64,000 nt of DNA from Ricinus communis (GCF_019578655.1 NC_063257.1:23577939-23641938); one strand, 5' to 3'. Shown: positions 35,901 to 50,336, counted from the first letter of the stretch. The notes: generated from the letters alone by a model not told the origin. Made by a program: numbers and translations.

Positions 35901-38900
35901 AACAACCCCAAAAAAGTGGTAAATTTTTCAACATTAGAAAACGACCCTATAAGAGGAGTATATTTGTCAATATTAAAACAACCCCGTAAGAGGGGTATTT
36001 CTTTCAACAGAGAAAAAAAAACACCAAAAAAGTGGTATATTTATCAACATGAGAAAACAACCCCATAAGTGGGGTATATCTTTCAATATGACAAAACAAT
36101 CCTAAAAAATTAGTATATTTGTCAATATTAGAAAACAACCCTGTAAGAGGGGTATATTTGTCAATATGAGAAAACAACACTAAAAAAGTAGTATATTTGT
36201 CAACATTAGAAAACAACCCCGTAAGAGGGGTATATCTTTCAACATGAGAAAACATCCCCAAAAAAGTGGTATATTTATCAATATGAGAAAACAACCCCGT
36301 AAGAGGGGTATATTTGTCAACATTAGAAAACAATCCCGTAAGAGGGGTATATCTTTCAACATGAGAAAACATCCCCAAAAAAATGGTATATTTATATGAG
36401 AAAACAACCCCGTAAGAGGGGTATATTTGTCAATATTACAAAACAACCCCGTAAGAAGGTTATATCTTTCAACATGAGAAAACATCCCCAATAAAGTGGT
36501 ATATTTATCAATATGAGAAAACAACCCCTGTAAGAGGGGTACATTTGTCAATATGCGAAAACAACCCCGTAAGAGGGGTATATTTTTCAATATTAGAAAA
36601 CAACCCCGTAAGAGGGATATACATTTCAATATAAGAAAACAACCCCGGAAAAGTGGTGTGTTTTTTAATTTGAGAAAACAACCCCAAAAGAGGGATATAT
36701 TTGTCAATATTACGGAAAAATCCCCTAAGAGGGGTATATCTTTCAACATGAGAAAACAACCCCAAATAAGTGGTATATTTACCAATATGTGAAAGCAACA
36801 CCGTAAGAGGGTTACATTTTTCAATATTAGAAAATAACCCCGTAACAGGGGTATATCTTTCAACATGACAAAACAACCCCAAAGAAAGTGGTATATTTGT
36901 CAACATGAGAAAACAACCCCGTGAGAGGGGTATATTTGCCAATATTAGAAAACAACACAGTAAGTGGGGTATATCTTTCAACAAGAGATAATAACCCCAA
37001 AAAAATGGTCCATTTTTTAATACGAGAAAACAACCCCGTAGGAGTGGTATATTTGTCAATATTAGAAAACAACCCCGTACGAGGAGTATATTTGTCAATA
37101 TTAGAAAACAATCCCCTAAGAGCGGTATATCTTTCTAAATGTGAAAACAATCCCAAAAAAGTGGTATATTTTTTAATATGAGAAAACAACCCCGAAAGAG
37201 GGGTATATTTGTTAATATCAGAAAACAACCCCGTAAAAAGGATATATATTTCAACATGAGAAAACAACCCCAGAAAAGTAGTATACTTTTTAATATGAGA
37301 AAACAACGGCAAAAGAGGGGTATATTGGTCAATATTAGAAAACAACCCCGTGAGAGGGGTGTATCTTTCAGCATGAGAAAACAGCCCCACAAAAGTGGTA
37401 TATTTGTCAATTTGAGAAAACAAACCCGTAAGAGTGTTATATTTATCCATATTAGAATACAACCGCATAAGAGGGGTATATCTTTCAACATGAGAAAACA
37501 ACCCAAAAAAGTGTTATATTTGTCAATATGAGAAAACAATCCCGTAAGAGGGGTAAATTTATCAATATTTGAAAACAACCCCATAAGAGGGATATATATT
37601 TCAACATAAGAAAATAACCCCAAAAAAGAGGTATATTTGTCAATATGAGAAAACAACACCGTAAGAGGGTTATTTTTTCAATATTATGAAGCAACCCCAT
37701 AAGAGGGTTATATCTTTCAACATGAGAAAACAACCCCAAAAAAGTGGTATATTAGTCAATATGAGAAAACAACACCATAAGAGGGTTATAATTTTCAATA
37801 TTAGAAAATGACCCCGTAAGAGAGGTATATCTTTCTATATGGGATAACAACCACAAAAAAGTGTTATATTTATCAATATGAGAAAACAACCCCGTAAGAG
37901 GCCTATATTTGTCAATATAAGAAAGCAATCCCGTAAGAGGGGTATATCTTTCAACATGAGAAAACAACCCCAAAAAAGTGGTATATTTGTCAATTTGAGA
38001 AAATAACCTCGTAAGAGGGGTATATTTGTCAATATTATAGAAGGGATATATATTTCAACATGAGAAAACAATACCGTAAGAAGGTTATATTTGTCAATAT
38101 GAGAAAACAACCCCGTAAGAGGGGTATATTTTGTCAATATTAGAAAACAACCCCGTAAGAGGGGTATATATTTCAACAAGAAAAAACAACCCTAAAAAAG
38201 TGGTATATTTGTCAATATGAGAGAACAACACCGTAAGAGGGGTTTATTGGTCAATATTAGAAAACAACCCCGTAAAGGGTGTATCTTTCAACATGAGAAA
38301 ACAATCCCAAAAAAGGAGTATATTTGTCAATATTAGAAAACAACCCCATATGAGGGGTATATCTTTTAACATGAGATAACAACCCCAAAAAAGTGGTATA
38401 CTTGTCAATATGAGAAAACAAACCCATAATAGGGGTATATCTTTCAACATGAGAAAACAACCCCAAAAAAGTGGTATATTTGTCAACATGAGAAAACAAC
38501 CCCGTAAGAGGGTATATTTATTAATATTAGAAAATAACCCCGTAAAGGGGTATTTCTTTCAACAAGAGAAAAAAACCCCAAGAAAGTGGTATATTTGTCA
38601 ATATGAGAAAACAACACCGTAAGAGGGTTATATTTTTCAATATTAGAAAACAACACCGTAACAGGGGTATATCTTGCAACATGAGAAAACAACCCCAAAG
38701 AAAGTGGTATATTTGTCAACTTGAGAAAACAACCCCGTAAGAGGGGTATATTTGTCAATATTAGAAAATAACCTAGTAAGTGGGGTATATCTTTCAACAT
38801 GAGAAAACAACCCTAAAAAAGTGGTATATTTTCTAATACGAGAATACAACCACGTAAGAGGGGTATATTTGTCAATATTAGAAAATAACCCCGTAAGAGG

Positions 38901-41900
38901 GGTATATCTTTCAACATGAGAAAACAACCCTAAAAAAGTAGTATATTTGTCAACATGAGAAAACAACCCCGTGAGAGGGGTATATATGTCAACATGAGAA
39001 AACAACCCCAAAAAAGTGGTATATTTGTCAATATGAGAAAACAACCCCCAAAGAGGGGTATATCTTTTAACATGAGAAAACAACCCTAAAAAGTAGTATA
39101 TTTTTTAATACGAGAATACAACCCCGTAAGAGGGGTATATTTGTCAATATTAGAAAACAACCCCGTAAGAGGGGTATATCTGTCAATATTAGAAAACAAC
39201 CCTGTAAGAGGGGTATATCTTTCAACATCAGAAAACAACCCTAAAAAAGTGGTATATTTGTCAACATGAGAAAACAACCCCGTAAGAGGGGTATATATGT
39301 CAACATGAGAAAACAACCCCCAAAAAGTGGTATATTTGGCAATATGAGAAAACAACCCCCTAAGAGGGGTATATTTGCCAATATTAGAAAAGAACCCCAT
39401 AAGAGGGATATATATTTCAACATGAGAAAACAACCCAGTAAGAAGGGTATATTTGTCAATATGAGAAAACAACCCCGTAAGAGGGGTATATCTTTCAACC
39501 TGAAAAACAACCCTAGAAAAGTGGTATATTGTTTAATATGAGAAAACAACCCCATAAGAGGGGTATATTTATCAATATTAGAAAATAACTCTGTAAGTGG
39601 GGTATATCTTTCAACATAGAGAAAATAACCCCAAAAAAGTGGTATATTTGTCAATATTAGAAAGCAACCGTGTAAGAGGGGTATATTTGTCAACATCAGT
39701 ATTAGAAAACAACCCCGTAAGAGGGGTATATCTTTCAACAAGAGAAAATAACTCCAAAAAAGTGGTATATTGTGAATATGAGAAAACAACACCGTAAGAG
39801 GGTTATTTTTTCAATATTAGAAAACAACCCCGTAAGAGGGGTATATCTTTCAACATGAGAAAACAACCCCAAAAAAGTGGTATATTTATCAATATGAGAG
39901 AACAACACCGTAAGAGGGTTATAGTTTTCAATATTAGAAAACAACACCGTAACAGGGGTATATCTTGAAACATGAGAAAACAACCCCAAAGAAAGTGGTA
40001 TATTTGTCAACTTGAGAAAACAACCCCGTAAGATGGGTATATTTGTCAATATTAGAAAATAACCTAGTAAGAGGGGTATATCTTTCAACATGAGAAAACA
40101 ACCCCAAAAAAGTAGTATATTTTCTAGTACGAGAATATAACCACGTAAGAGGGGTATATTTGTCAATATTAAAAAATAACCTGTAAAAGGGGTATATCTT
40201 TCAACATGAGAAAACAACCCTAAAAAAGTAGTATATTTGTCAACATGAGAAACAACCCCGTGAGAGGGGTTATATGTCAACATGAGAAAACAACTCGAAA
40301 AAAGTGGTATATTTGTCAATATGAGAAAACAACCCCCAAAGAGGGGTATATTTGCCAAGATTAGAAAACAATCCCAAAAAAGGGGTATATTTGTCAATAT
40401 TAGAAAATAACCCCTTAAGAAGGATATATATTTCAACATGAGAAAACAACCCCAAAAAAGTGGTATACTTTTTAATATTAGGAAACAACGGCGAAAGAGG
40501 GGTATATTTGTCAATATTAGAAAACAACCCCGTGAGAGGGGTGTATCTTTCAACATGAGAAAACAGCCCCACAAAAGTGGTATATTTGTCAATTTGAGAA
40601 AACAAACCCGTAAGAGTGTTATATTTATCAATATTAGAATACAAACCCATAAGAGGAGTATATCTTTCAACATGAGAAAACAACCCCAAAAAAGTGGTAT
40701 ATTTGTCAATATGAGAAAACAATCCCGTAAGAGGGGTATGTTTGTCAATATTTAAAAACAACCCCGTAAGGGGGATATATATTTCAACATAAGAAAACAA
40801 CCCAAAAAAGAGGTATATTTGTCAATATGAGAAAATAACACCGTAAGAGGGTTATTTTTTCAATATTAGGAAACAACCCCGTTAGAGGGGTGTATTTTGT
40901 CAATATTAGAAAACAACCCCGTAAGAGGGGTATATCTTTCAACAAGAGAAACAACTCCAAAAAACTGGTATATTTGTGAATATGAGAAAACAACACCGTA
41001 AGAGGTTTATTTTTTCAATATTAGAAAACAACCCCGTAAGAGGGGTATATCTTTCAACATGAGAAAACAACCCCAAAAAAGTGGTATATTTGTCAATATG
41101 AGAAAACAACCCGCAAAGAGGGGTATGTTTGCCAAGATTAGAAAACAATCCCAAAAAAGGGGTATATTTGTCAATATTAGAAAACAACCCCGTAAAAGGG
41201 ATGTATATCTTTAAACAAGAGAAAACAACCCTAGAAAAGTGGTATATTGTTTAATATGAGAAAACAACCCCATAAGAGGGGTATATTTGTAAATATTAGA
41301 AAACAACCCTGTAAGTGGGGTATATCTTTCAACATAGAGAAAACAACCCCAAAAAAGTGGTATATTTGTCAATATTAGGAAACAACCCTGTAAGAGGGGT
41401 ATATTAGTCAACATCAGTATTAGAATAGAACCCCGTAAGAGGGGTTATCTTACAACAAGAGAAAACAACCGCAAAAATGTGGTATATTTGTTAATATGAG
41501 AAGACAACCCCGTAAGAGGGGTATATCTTTCAACATGAGAAAACAACCCTAGAAAAGTGGTATATTGTTTAATATGAGAAAACAACCTTTGTCAATATTA
41601 GAAAATAATCCCGTAAGAGGGGTATATTTGTCAATATGAGAAAACAACCCCGTAAGAGGGGTATATCTTTCAACATGAGAAAACAACCCTAGAAAAGTGT
41701 ATATTGTTTAATATGAGAAAATAACCTTTGTCAATATTAGAAAACAATCCCGTAAGAGGGGTATATCTTTCAACATGAGAAGCAATCCCAAAAAAGTGGT
41801 ATATTTATCAATATGAGAAAACAACCCCGTAAGAGGGGTATATCTTTCAACATGAGAAAAAACTCCAAAAAAGTGGTATATTTGTCAACATGAGAAAACA

Positions 41901-44900
41901 ACCCTGTAAGAGGGGTATATTTGTCAATATTAGAAAACAACCCCGTAAGTGAGGTATATATTTGAACATCAGAAAACAACCCCAAAAAAGTGGTATATTT
42001 GTCAATATTAGAAAACAACCTCGTAAGAGGGGTATATTTGTCAACATCAGAAAACAACACCAAAAAAGTGGTATATTTGTCAATATGAGAAAACAACCAC
42101 GTAATAGGGGTATATCTTTCAACTAGAGAAAACAACCCAAAAAAAGTGGTACATTTTTTACTTTGAGAAAACAACCCCGAAAGAGGGGCATACTTGTCAA
42201 TATTAGAAAACAAACCCGTAAAAGGGGTATATCTTTCAGCATGAGAAAACAACCCAAAAAAGTGGTATATTTATTTATATGAGAAAACAACACTGTAAGG
42301 GGGTTATATTTTTCAATACTGGAAAACCACCCCGTAAAAGGGATATATCTTTCAACATGAGAAAACACCCCCAAAAAAGTGGTGCATTTATCAATATGAG
42401 AGAACAACCCCAAAAGAGGGGTATATTGGTCAATATTAGAAAACAACCCCGTAGAAGGGCTATATCTTTCAACATGAGAAAACAATCCGAAAAAAATGGT
42501 ATATTTGTCAAAAGGAGAAAACAACCCCATAAGAGGGGTATATTTATCAATATTAGAAAACAACCCTGTAAAAGGGGTAGGTCTTTCAACATGAGAAAAT
42601 AACCCCAAAAAAGTGGTATACTTGTCAATATTAGAAAACACCCCGTAAGAGGCTATATTTGTCAATATGAGAAAACAACCTCGTGAGCGGGGTATATTTG
42701 TCAATATTAGAATACAACCCCATAAAACCGGTACATCTTTCAACATGAGAAAACAACCCCAAAAAAGTAGTAAATTTGTGAATATGATAACACAACCTCT
42801 TAAGAGCGGTATATGTTTCAACATGAGAAAACAATCCAAGAAAGTTGGTATATTTATCAATATGAGAAAACAACACCGTAAGAGGGTTATTTTTTCGATC
42901 TTAGAAAACAACCCGGTAAGAGAGGTATATCTTTCAACATGAGAAAATAATCCAAAAAGTGGTATATTTGTCAATATGAGAAAACAACCCCGTAAAAGTG
43001 GTATATTTGTCATTATTAAAAAGTAACCCAGTAAAAAGGGTATATCTTTCAACATAAGAAGACAACCCCAAAACAGTGATATATTTGTCAATATTAGAAA
43101 ACAACCGCGTAAGAGGCGTATGTCTTTTAATAAGAGAAAACAACCCCAAAAAAGTGGTATATTTTTTAATACGAGAAAACAACCCCGTAAGAGGGGTTTA
43201 TCTTTCAACATGAGAAACAAATCCCAAAAAAGTGGTGCATTTGTCAACATGAGAAAACAACCCCGTAAGAGGGGTATTTTGGCAATATTAGAAGACAACC
43301 CCGAATGTGGGGTATATCTTTCAACATGAGAAAACAATCCCAAAAAAGTAGTATATTTGTCAATATTAGAAAACAACCCCGTAAGAGGGATATATCTTTC
43401 AACATGAGAAGAAAACCCCGAAAAAGTGGTATATTTGTCAACATGAGAAAACAACCCCGTCAGAGGGGTATATTTGTCAATATTAGAAAACAACCCCGTA
43501 AAGGGGTATTTCTTTCAACATGAGAAAAAACCCCAAGAAAGTGGTATATTTGTCAATATGAGAAAACAACACAGTAAGAGGGTTATATTTTCAATATTAG
43601 AAAATAACCCCGTAACAAGTGTTATCTTGCAACATGAGAAAACAACCCCAAAGAAAGTGGTATATTTGTAAACTAGAGAAGACAACCCCGTAAGAGGGGT
43701 ATATTTGTCAATATTAGAAAACAACACCGTAAGTGGGGTATATCTTTCAACATGACAAAATAACCCCAAAAAAGTGGTATATTTGTCAGTATGAAAAAAC
43801 AACCCCTAAGTGGGGTATATTTGCCAATATTAGAAAATAACCCCGTAAGAGGAATATATATTTCAACATGAGAAAACAACCCAGTAAGAAGGGTATATTT
43901 GTCAATATTAGAAAACAACCCCGGAAGAGGGGTATATCTTTCAACATGAGAAAACAACCCTAGAAAAGTGGTATATTGTTTAATATGAGAAAACAACCCC
44001 GTAAGAGGGATATATTTGTCAATATTAGAGAACAACCCTGTAAAAGTGGTATATCTTTCAATATGATAAAACAACCCTAAAAAAGTGGTATATTTGTCAA
44101 TGTTAGAAAACAACCCTGTAAGAGGGGCATATTTATCAACAAGAGAAAACAACCCCAAAAAAGTGGTATATTTGTCAATATTAGAAAACAACCCCGTAAG
44201 AGGGGTCTATCATTCAACATGAGAATCAACTCCAAAAAGTGGTATATTTTTTAATATGAGAAAGCAACCCCGAAATAGGGGTATATTTATCAATATTGGA
44301 AAACAACACCGTAAGAGGGGTATATCTTTCAACAAGAGAAAACAACTCCAAAAGTGGATATTTGTCAATATGAAAAATAACACCATAAGATGGTTATTTT
44401 TTCAATATTAGAAAACAACCCCGTAAGAAAAAAACCCCGTATAAGGGTCTTATTTTTCAATATTAGGAAACAACCCTGTAAAAGGGGTATATCTTCTGAC
44501 ATGAGAAACCAACCCCAGAAAAGTGGTATATTTGTCAATATGAGAAAACAACCCCGTAAGAGGGGTATATTTGTCAATATTAAAAATAATCCCGTAAAAG
44601 GGGTATACCTTTCAACATGAGAAAACAACCCCAAAATAGTGGTATATTTTTTAATACGAGAAAACAATCCCGTAAGAGGGGTATATCTTTTAACATGAGA
44701 AAAGAACCTCAAAAAAGTGGTATATTTGTCAACATGAGAAAACAACCCCGTAAGAGGGGTATATTTGTCAATATTAGACAATAACCCCGTAAGAGGAGTA
44801 TTTCTTTCAACAAGAGAAAAAACCCCAAAAAGTGGTATATTTGTCAATATGAGAAAAAACACCGCAAGAGGTTTATATTTTTCAATATTAGAAAACAACC

Positions 44901-47900
44901 ATGTAACAGGGTTATATCTTTCAACATGAGAAAACAACCAAAAAAGTTGTATATTTGTCAACATGAGAAAGCAACCCCGTAAGAGTGGTATATTAGTCAA
45001 TATTAGAAAACAACCCCGTAAGTGGGGTATATCTTTCAATATGAGAAGACAACCCCGAAAAAGTGGTATATTTGTAAACATTAGAAAACAACCGCGTAAG
45101 AGGGTATATCTTTCACGAAGAGAAAACAACCCGAACACAGTGGTATATTTGTCAATATAAGAAAACAACCCCGTAAGAGGGGTATATTTATCAATATTAA
45201 AAAATAACCCAGTAAAAGGGGTATATCTTTCGAATGAGAAACAACCCCAAAAAAGTGGTATATTTATTAATAATAGAAAATAACCCCGTAAGAGGGGTAT
45301 ATCTTTCAACATGAGAAAAGAACTCCAAAAAAGTGGTGTATTTGTCAACATGAGAAAACAACCTAATAAGAGGGGTATATTTGTCAATATTAAAAAATAA
45401 CCCAGTAAAAGGCGTATATCTTTCAACATGAGAAAACAACCACAAAAAAGTGGTATATTTTTTAATACGAGAAAACAACTCCGTAAGAGGAGTATATCTT
45501 TCAACATGAGAAAAATAACCTAAAAAAGTAGTATATTTGTCAACATGAGAAAACAACCCCGTAAGAGGGGTATATTTGTCAATATTAGAAAACAATCCCG
45601 TAAGAGGGGTATTTCTTTCAACATGAGAAAAAAACCTAAGAAAGTAGTATATTTGTCAACATGAGAAAACAACACCGTAAGAGGGTTATATTTTTAATAT
45701 TAAAAATAATCCCGTAACAGGGGTATATCTTGCAACATGAGAAAACAACCCCAAAGAAAGTGGTATATTTGTAAACTTGAGAAAACAACCCCGTAAGAGG
45801 GGTATATTTGTCAATATTAGAAAATAACCCCGTATGTAGAGTATATCTTTCAACATGAGAAAAGAATCCAAAAAAAGTAGTATATTCTTCAATAATAGAA
45901 AACAACCCAGTAAGAGGGGTATATCTTTTAACATAAGAAAACAACCCCAGAAAAGTGGTATAATTGTCCACATGAGAAAACAACCCCGTAAGAGGGGTAT
46001 ATTTGTCGATATTAGAAAATAACCCCGTAAGCGGAGTATTTCTTTCAACATGAGAAAAAAACCCCAAAAAAGTGGTATATTTGTTAATATGAGAAAAAAA
46101 CACCGTAAGAGGGTTATACTTTTAAATATTAGAAAACAACCCCATAACGAGGGTATATCTTTCAACATGAGTAAACAGGCCCAAAGAAAGTAGTATATTT
46201 GTCAACATGAGAAAGCAACCTTGTAAGAGGGGTATATTTGTCAATATTAGAAAACAACCCCGTAAGTGGGGTATATCTTTCAACACGAGAAGACAACCCC
46301 AAAAAAGTGGTATATTTGTCAATATTAGAAAACAACCGTGTAAGAGGGGTATATCTTTCAACAAGAGAAAACAACTCCAAAAAAGTGGTATATTTGTCAA
46401 TATGAGAAAACTACACTGTAAGAGTGTTATTTTTTCAATATTAGAAAACAACCCCAAAAAAATGGTATATTTGTCAATATGAGAAAACAACCCCGTAAGA
46501 GGGGTATATTTGTCAATATTAAAAAATAACCCAAGAAAAGTGGTATATCTTTCAAATGAGAAAACAACCCCAAAAAAGTGATATGTTTTTTAATAATAGA
46601 AAACAACCCCGTAAGAGGGGTATATCTTTAAATATGAGAAAAAACCCCATAAGAGGACTATATTTGTTAATATTAAAAAATAACCCAGTAAAAGGGGTAT
46701 ATCTTTCAACATGAGAAAACAACTATAAAAAAGTGGTATATTTTTTAATACTATAAAACAACCCCGTAAGAGCGGTATATCTTTCAACATGAGAAGAAAA
46801 CTCCAAAAAAGTGTTATATTTGTCAATAAGAGAAAACAACACCGTAAGAGGGTTATTATTTCAATATTAGAAAATAACCCCATAACTGGGGTATATCTTT
46901 CAACATAAGAAAACAACCCCAAAGAAAGTGGTATATTTGTCAACATGAGAAAATAACCCCGTCAGAGGGGTATATTTGTCAATATTAGAAAACAACCCCG
47001 TAACTGGGGTATATCTTTCAACATGAGAAGACAACCCTAAAAAAGTGGTATATTTGTCAATATTAAAAAAGAACCGCGTAAGAGGAGTATATCTTTCAAT
47101 ATGAGAAAACAACCCCAAAAAAGTGGTATGTCAATATGAGAAAACAACACTGTAAGAGGGTTATTTTTACAATATTAGAAAACAACCCGGTGAGAGGGGT
47201 ATATCTTTCAACATGAGAAAACAATCCCAAAATAGGGGTATATTTGTCAATATGAGAAAACAACTCCGTAAGAGGGGTATATTTGTCAATATTAAAAAAT
47301 AACCTAGTAGAAGGGGTATATCTTTCAATATGAGAAGACAACCCCAAAAGAGTGGTATATTTGTCAATATTAGAAAACAACCGCGTAAGAGGGGTTTATC
47401 TTTCAACAAGAGAAAACAACCCCAAAAAAGTGGTCTATTTTTTAATATGAGAAAACAACCCCGTAAGAGGGGTCCATCTTTCAACATGAGAAAAAAACCC
47501 CAAAAAAGTGGTATATTTGTCAACATGAGGAAACAACCCCGTAAGAGTGGTATATTTATCAATACTAAAAAATAACCGAGCAAAAGGGGTATATCTTTCA
47601 ACATGAGAAAACAACCCCAAAAAAGTAGTATATTTTTTAATACAAGAAAACAACCCCGTAAGAGGGGTATATCTTTCAACATAAGAAAAAAACCCCAGAA
47701 AAGTGCTACATTTGTCAACATGAGAAAACAACCCCGTAAGAGGGGTATATTTATCAATATTAGAAAACAACCCCGTAAGAGGGGTATTTCTTTCAACACG
47801 AGAAAAAAAAGCCAAAAAAGTGGTATATTTGTCAATATGAGAAAATATCACCGTAAAAGGGTTATGTTTTTCAATATTAAAAAATAACCCCGTAACAGGG

Positions 47901-49769
47901 GTAGATCTTGCAACATGAGAAAACAACCCCAAAGAAAGTGGTTTATTTGTCAACATGAGAAAACAACCCCGTAAGAGGGGTATATTTGTCAATATTAGAA
48001 AACAACCTCGTTAGTGGGGTATATCTTTCGACATGAGAAAACAACCCCATAGAAGTGGTATATTTGTCAATTTTAGTAAACAACCCCGTAAGAGGGGTAT
48101 ATATGTCAACATGAGAAAACAACCCCAAAAAAGTGGTATATTTGTCAATATGAAAAAACAACCCCTTAAGAGGGGTATATCTTTCAACATGAGAAAATAA
48201 CCCCAAAAAGTGGTATATTTGTCAATATTAGAAAACAACCCCGTAAGAGGGGTATATTTCTTCAACATGAGAAAACAACCCCAAAAAAGTGGTATATTTG
48301 TCAATATGAGAAAATAACCCCGTAAGAGGGGTATATCTTTCAATATAAGAAAACAACCCCAAAAAAGTGGTATTTTTTTAATATGAGAAAGCAACCCAGA
48401 AATAGGGGTATATTTGTTAATATTAGAAAACAACCTCGTAAGAGGGGTATATCTTTCAACAAGAAAGAACGACCCCAAAAAAGTGGTATGTTTGTCAATA
48501 TGAGAAAACAACACCGTAAGAGGGTTATTTTTTCAATATTAGAAAACAACCCCGTAAGAGAGGTATATCTTTCAACATGAGAAAACAACCCCAAAAAAGT
48601 GGTATATTGGCCAATATGAGAAAGTAACCCCGTAAGAGGGGTATGTTTGTCAATATTAGAAAACAAACCCGTAATAGGGGTATTTCTTTCAACTTGAGAA
48701 AAAAACCCCAAAAAAGTGGTATATTTGTCAATATGAGAAAACAACACCGTAAGAGGGTTATATTTTTCAATATTAGAAAACAACCCCGTAACAGGGGTAT
48801 ATCTTTCGACTTGAGAAAACAACCCCAAAGAAAGTTGTATATTTGTCAACATGAGAAAACAACCCTGTAAGAGGGGTATATTTGTCAATATTAGACAACA
48901 ACCCCGTAAGATTTGTATTTCTTTCAACACGAGAAAAAATCCCAAAAAAGTGGTATATTTGTCAATATGAGAAAACAACACCGTAAGAGGGTTATATTTT
49001 TCATTATTAGGAAACAACCCTGTAACAGGGTATATCTTGCAACATGTGAAAACAACCCCAAAGAAAGAGGTTTATTTGTCAACATGAGAAAACAATCCCG
49101 TAAGAGGGGTATATTTGTCAATATTAGAAAACAACCCCGTAAGTGGGATATATCTTTGAACATGACAAAATAACCCCAAAAAAGTGGTATATTTGTCAAT
49201 ATTAGTAAACAACACCGTAAGAGGGGTATGTATGTCAACATGAGAAAACAACCCTAAAAAAGTGGTATATTTGTCAATATGAGAAAACAACCTCTTAAGA
49301 GGGTATATTTGGTAATATTAGAAAATAACCCCGTAAGAGGGATATATATTTCAACATGAGAAAATAACCCTGTAAGAAGGGTATATTTGTCAATATGAGA
49401 AAACAACCCTGTAAGAGGGGTATATATTTCAACATAAGAAAACAACCCTAGAAAAGTGGTATATTGTTTAATATGAGAAAACAACCCCGTAAGAGGGGTA
49501 TATTTGTCAATATTAGAAAACAACCCCAAAAAGGTGGTATATTTGTCATTATTAGAAAACAACCCCGTAAGAGGGGTATATGTTTCAACATGAGAAAACA
49601 ACCCCAAAAAGTGGTATATTTGTCAATATGAGAAAACAACCCCGTAAGAGAGGTATATCTTTCAACATGAGAAAACAACCCCAAAAAGTGGTATATTTGT
49701 CAATGTGAGAAAACAACCCCGTAAGAGGGGTATATTTGTCAATATTAGAAAAAAACCCCATTAGTGGGG
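29978..49769 (-). repeat. 39-bp satellite array, type B, long minus-sense block
   Basis: The longest uninterrupted satellite block: about 19.8 kb, roughly 500 monomers. The plus strand reads AAAACAACCCCGTAAGAGGG, then GTATATTTGTCAATATKAG, alternating with the AAAAAAGTGGTATA and GTATATCTTTCAACATGAG kinds. The trimer is often reshuffled. Long-range block copies are visible, for example AACGGCAAAAGAGGGGTATA at 35281 and 37305, and the insertion variant CAACATCAGTATTAG at 39691 and 41409. A truncated monomer, AACAACCTTTGTCAATATT, occurs twice 139 bases apart near 41584. The largest open frame in it (34365-35636, minus strand, 423 codons) consists only of 13-residue satellite units. Confidence 0.95.
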
Positions 49770-49804
49770 ACGTTTTCTTTATCTAAACAGGAGACATTGC
49801 ACCT

Positions 49805-49829
49805 GCAGTGGGAATGGTTTCCCCACTGC
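49805..49829. repeat. Inverted repeat in the insert
   Basis: GCAGTGGG, an 8-base spacer, then CCCCACTGC: an 8-base stem able to form a hairpin. No T run follows and no function is evident. Confidence 0.6.
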
Positions 49830-49846
49830 GGACGAGAATACTCTTT

Positions 49847-49960
49847 GAAGCCGAAAATCAAAGTTTATCTTAAGGTTTGTCTAAAATTCCCGAACAATTA
49901 GCTTTTTATGATTATATCAGCAAAAATCCGGCAAAAGGTGGATTGTTCAAAGTAGGCTCA
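49847..49960 (+). pseudogene. psbB: psbB-like (photosystem II CP47) fragment
   Basis: The 38 codons read EAENQSLS, a TAA stop, then [15 protein letters not shown] and [14 protein letters not shown]. From memory, CP47, the photosystem II core antenna protein encoded by chloroplast psbB, has ENQSLSEAWSKIPE followed by [17 protein letters not shown] in its large lumenal loop. The match is therefore strong over about 36 residues, and nucleotide similarity is also apparent. The internal stop and several substitutions show it is a decayed nuclear copy of a small part of the gene. A mitochondrial copy of plastid DNA is an alternative donor. Confidence 0.75.
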
Positions 49961-50025
49961 ATATTGGCATTCGATCGACGACCCACCTATCCATGCTGGT
50001 GATTCCTTCCTGATTCGGATTGATG

Positions 50026-50336
50026 TATATCTTTCAACATGAGAAAACAACCCCAAAAAAGTGGTATATTTGTCAATATTAGAAAACAACCCCGTAAGAG
50101 GGGTATATCTTTCAACATGAGAAAACAACCCCAAAAAGTGGTATATTTGTCAATATGAGAAAACAACCCCGTAAGAGGGGTATATCTTTCAACATGTGAA
50201 AACAACTAAAAAAGTTGTATATTTTTTAATATGAGAATGCAACCCCAAAATAGGGGTATATTTGCCAATATTAGAAAATAACCCCGTAAGAGGGGTATAT
50301 CTTTCAACAAGAGAAAAAAACCCCAAATAAGTGGAG
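50026..50336 (-). repeat. 39-bp satellite array, type B, minus sense (short)
   Basis: About eight monomers between the plastid-like insert and the first CRM-like LTR, in phase and in the same orientation as 29978-49769. The last monomer ends CCCCAAATAAGTGGAG, directly followed by TGATGCA. Confidence 0.93.

Larger units (their letters stand above)
49770..50025 (+). other. 256-bp insert containing plastid-like DNA
   Basis: Unique sequence inserted between GGGG (49766-49769) and TATATCTTTC (50026) of one monomer, with no satellite bases lost and no target duplication visible. Its middle resembles chloroplast psbB. I cannot assign the first 77 or last 65 bases. A clean insertion of this kind resembles filler DNA captured at a double-strand break, making it a candidate nuclear plastid DNA (NUPT), possibly composite. 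Confidence 0.7.
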
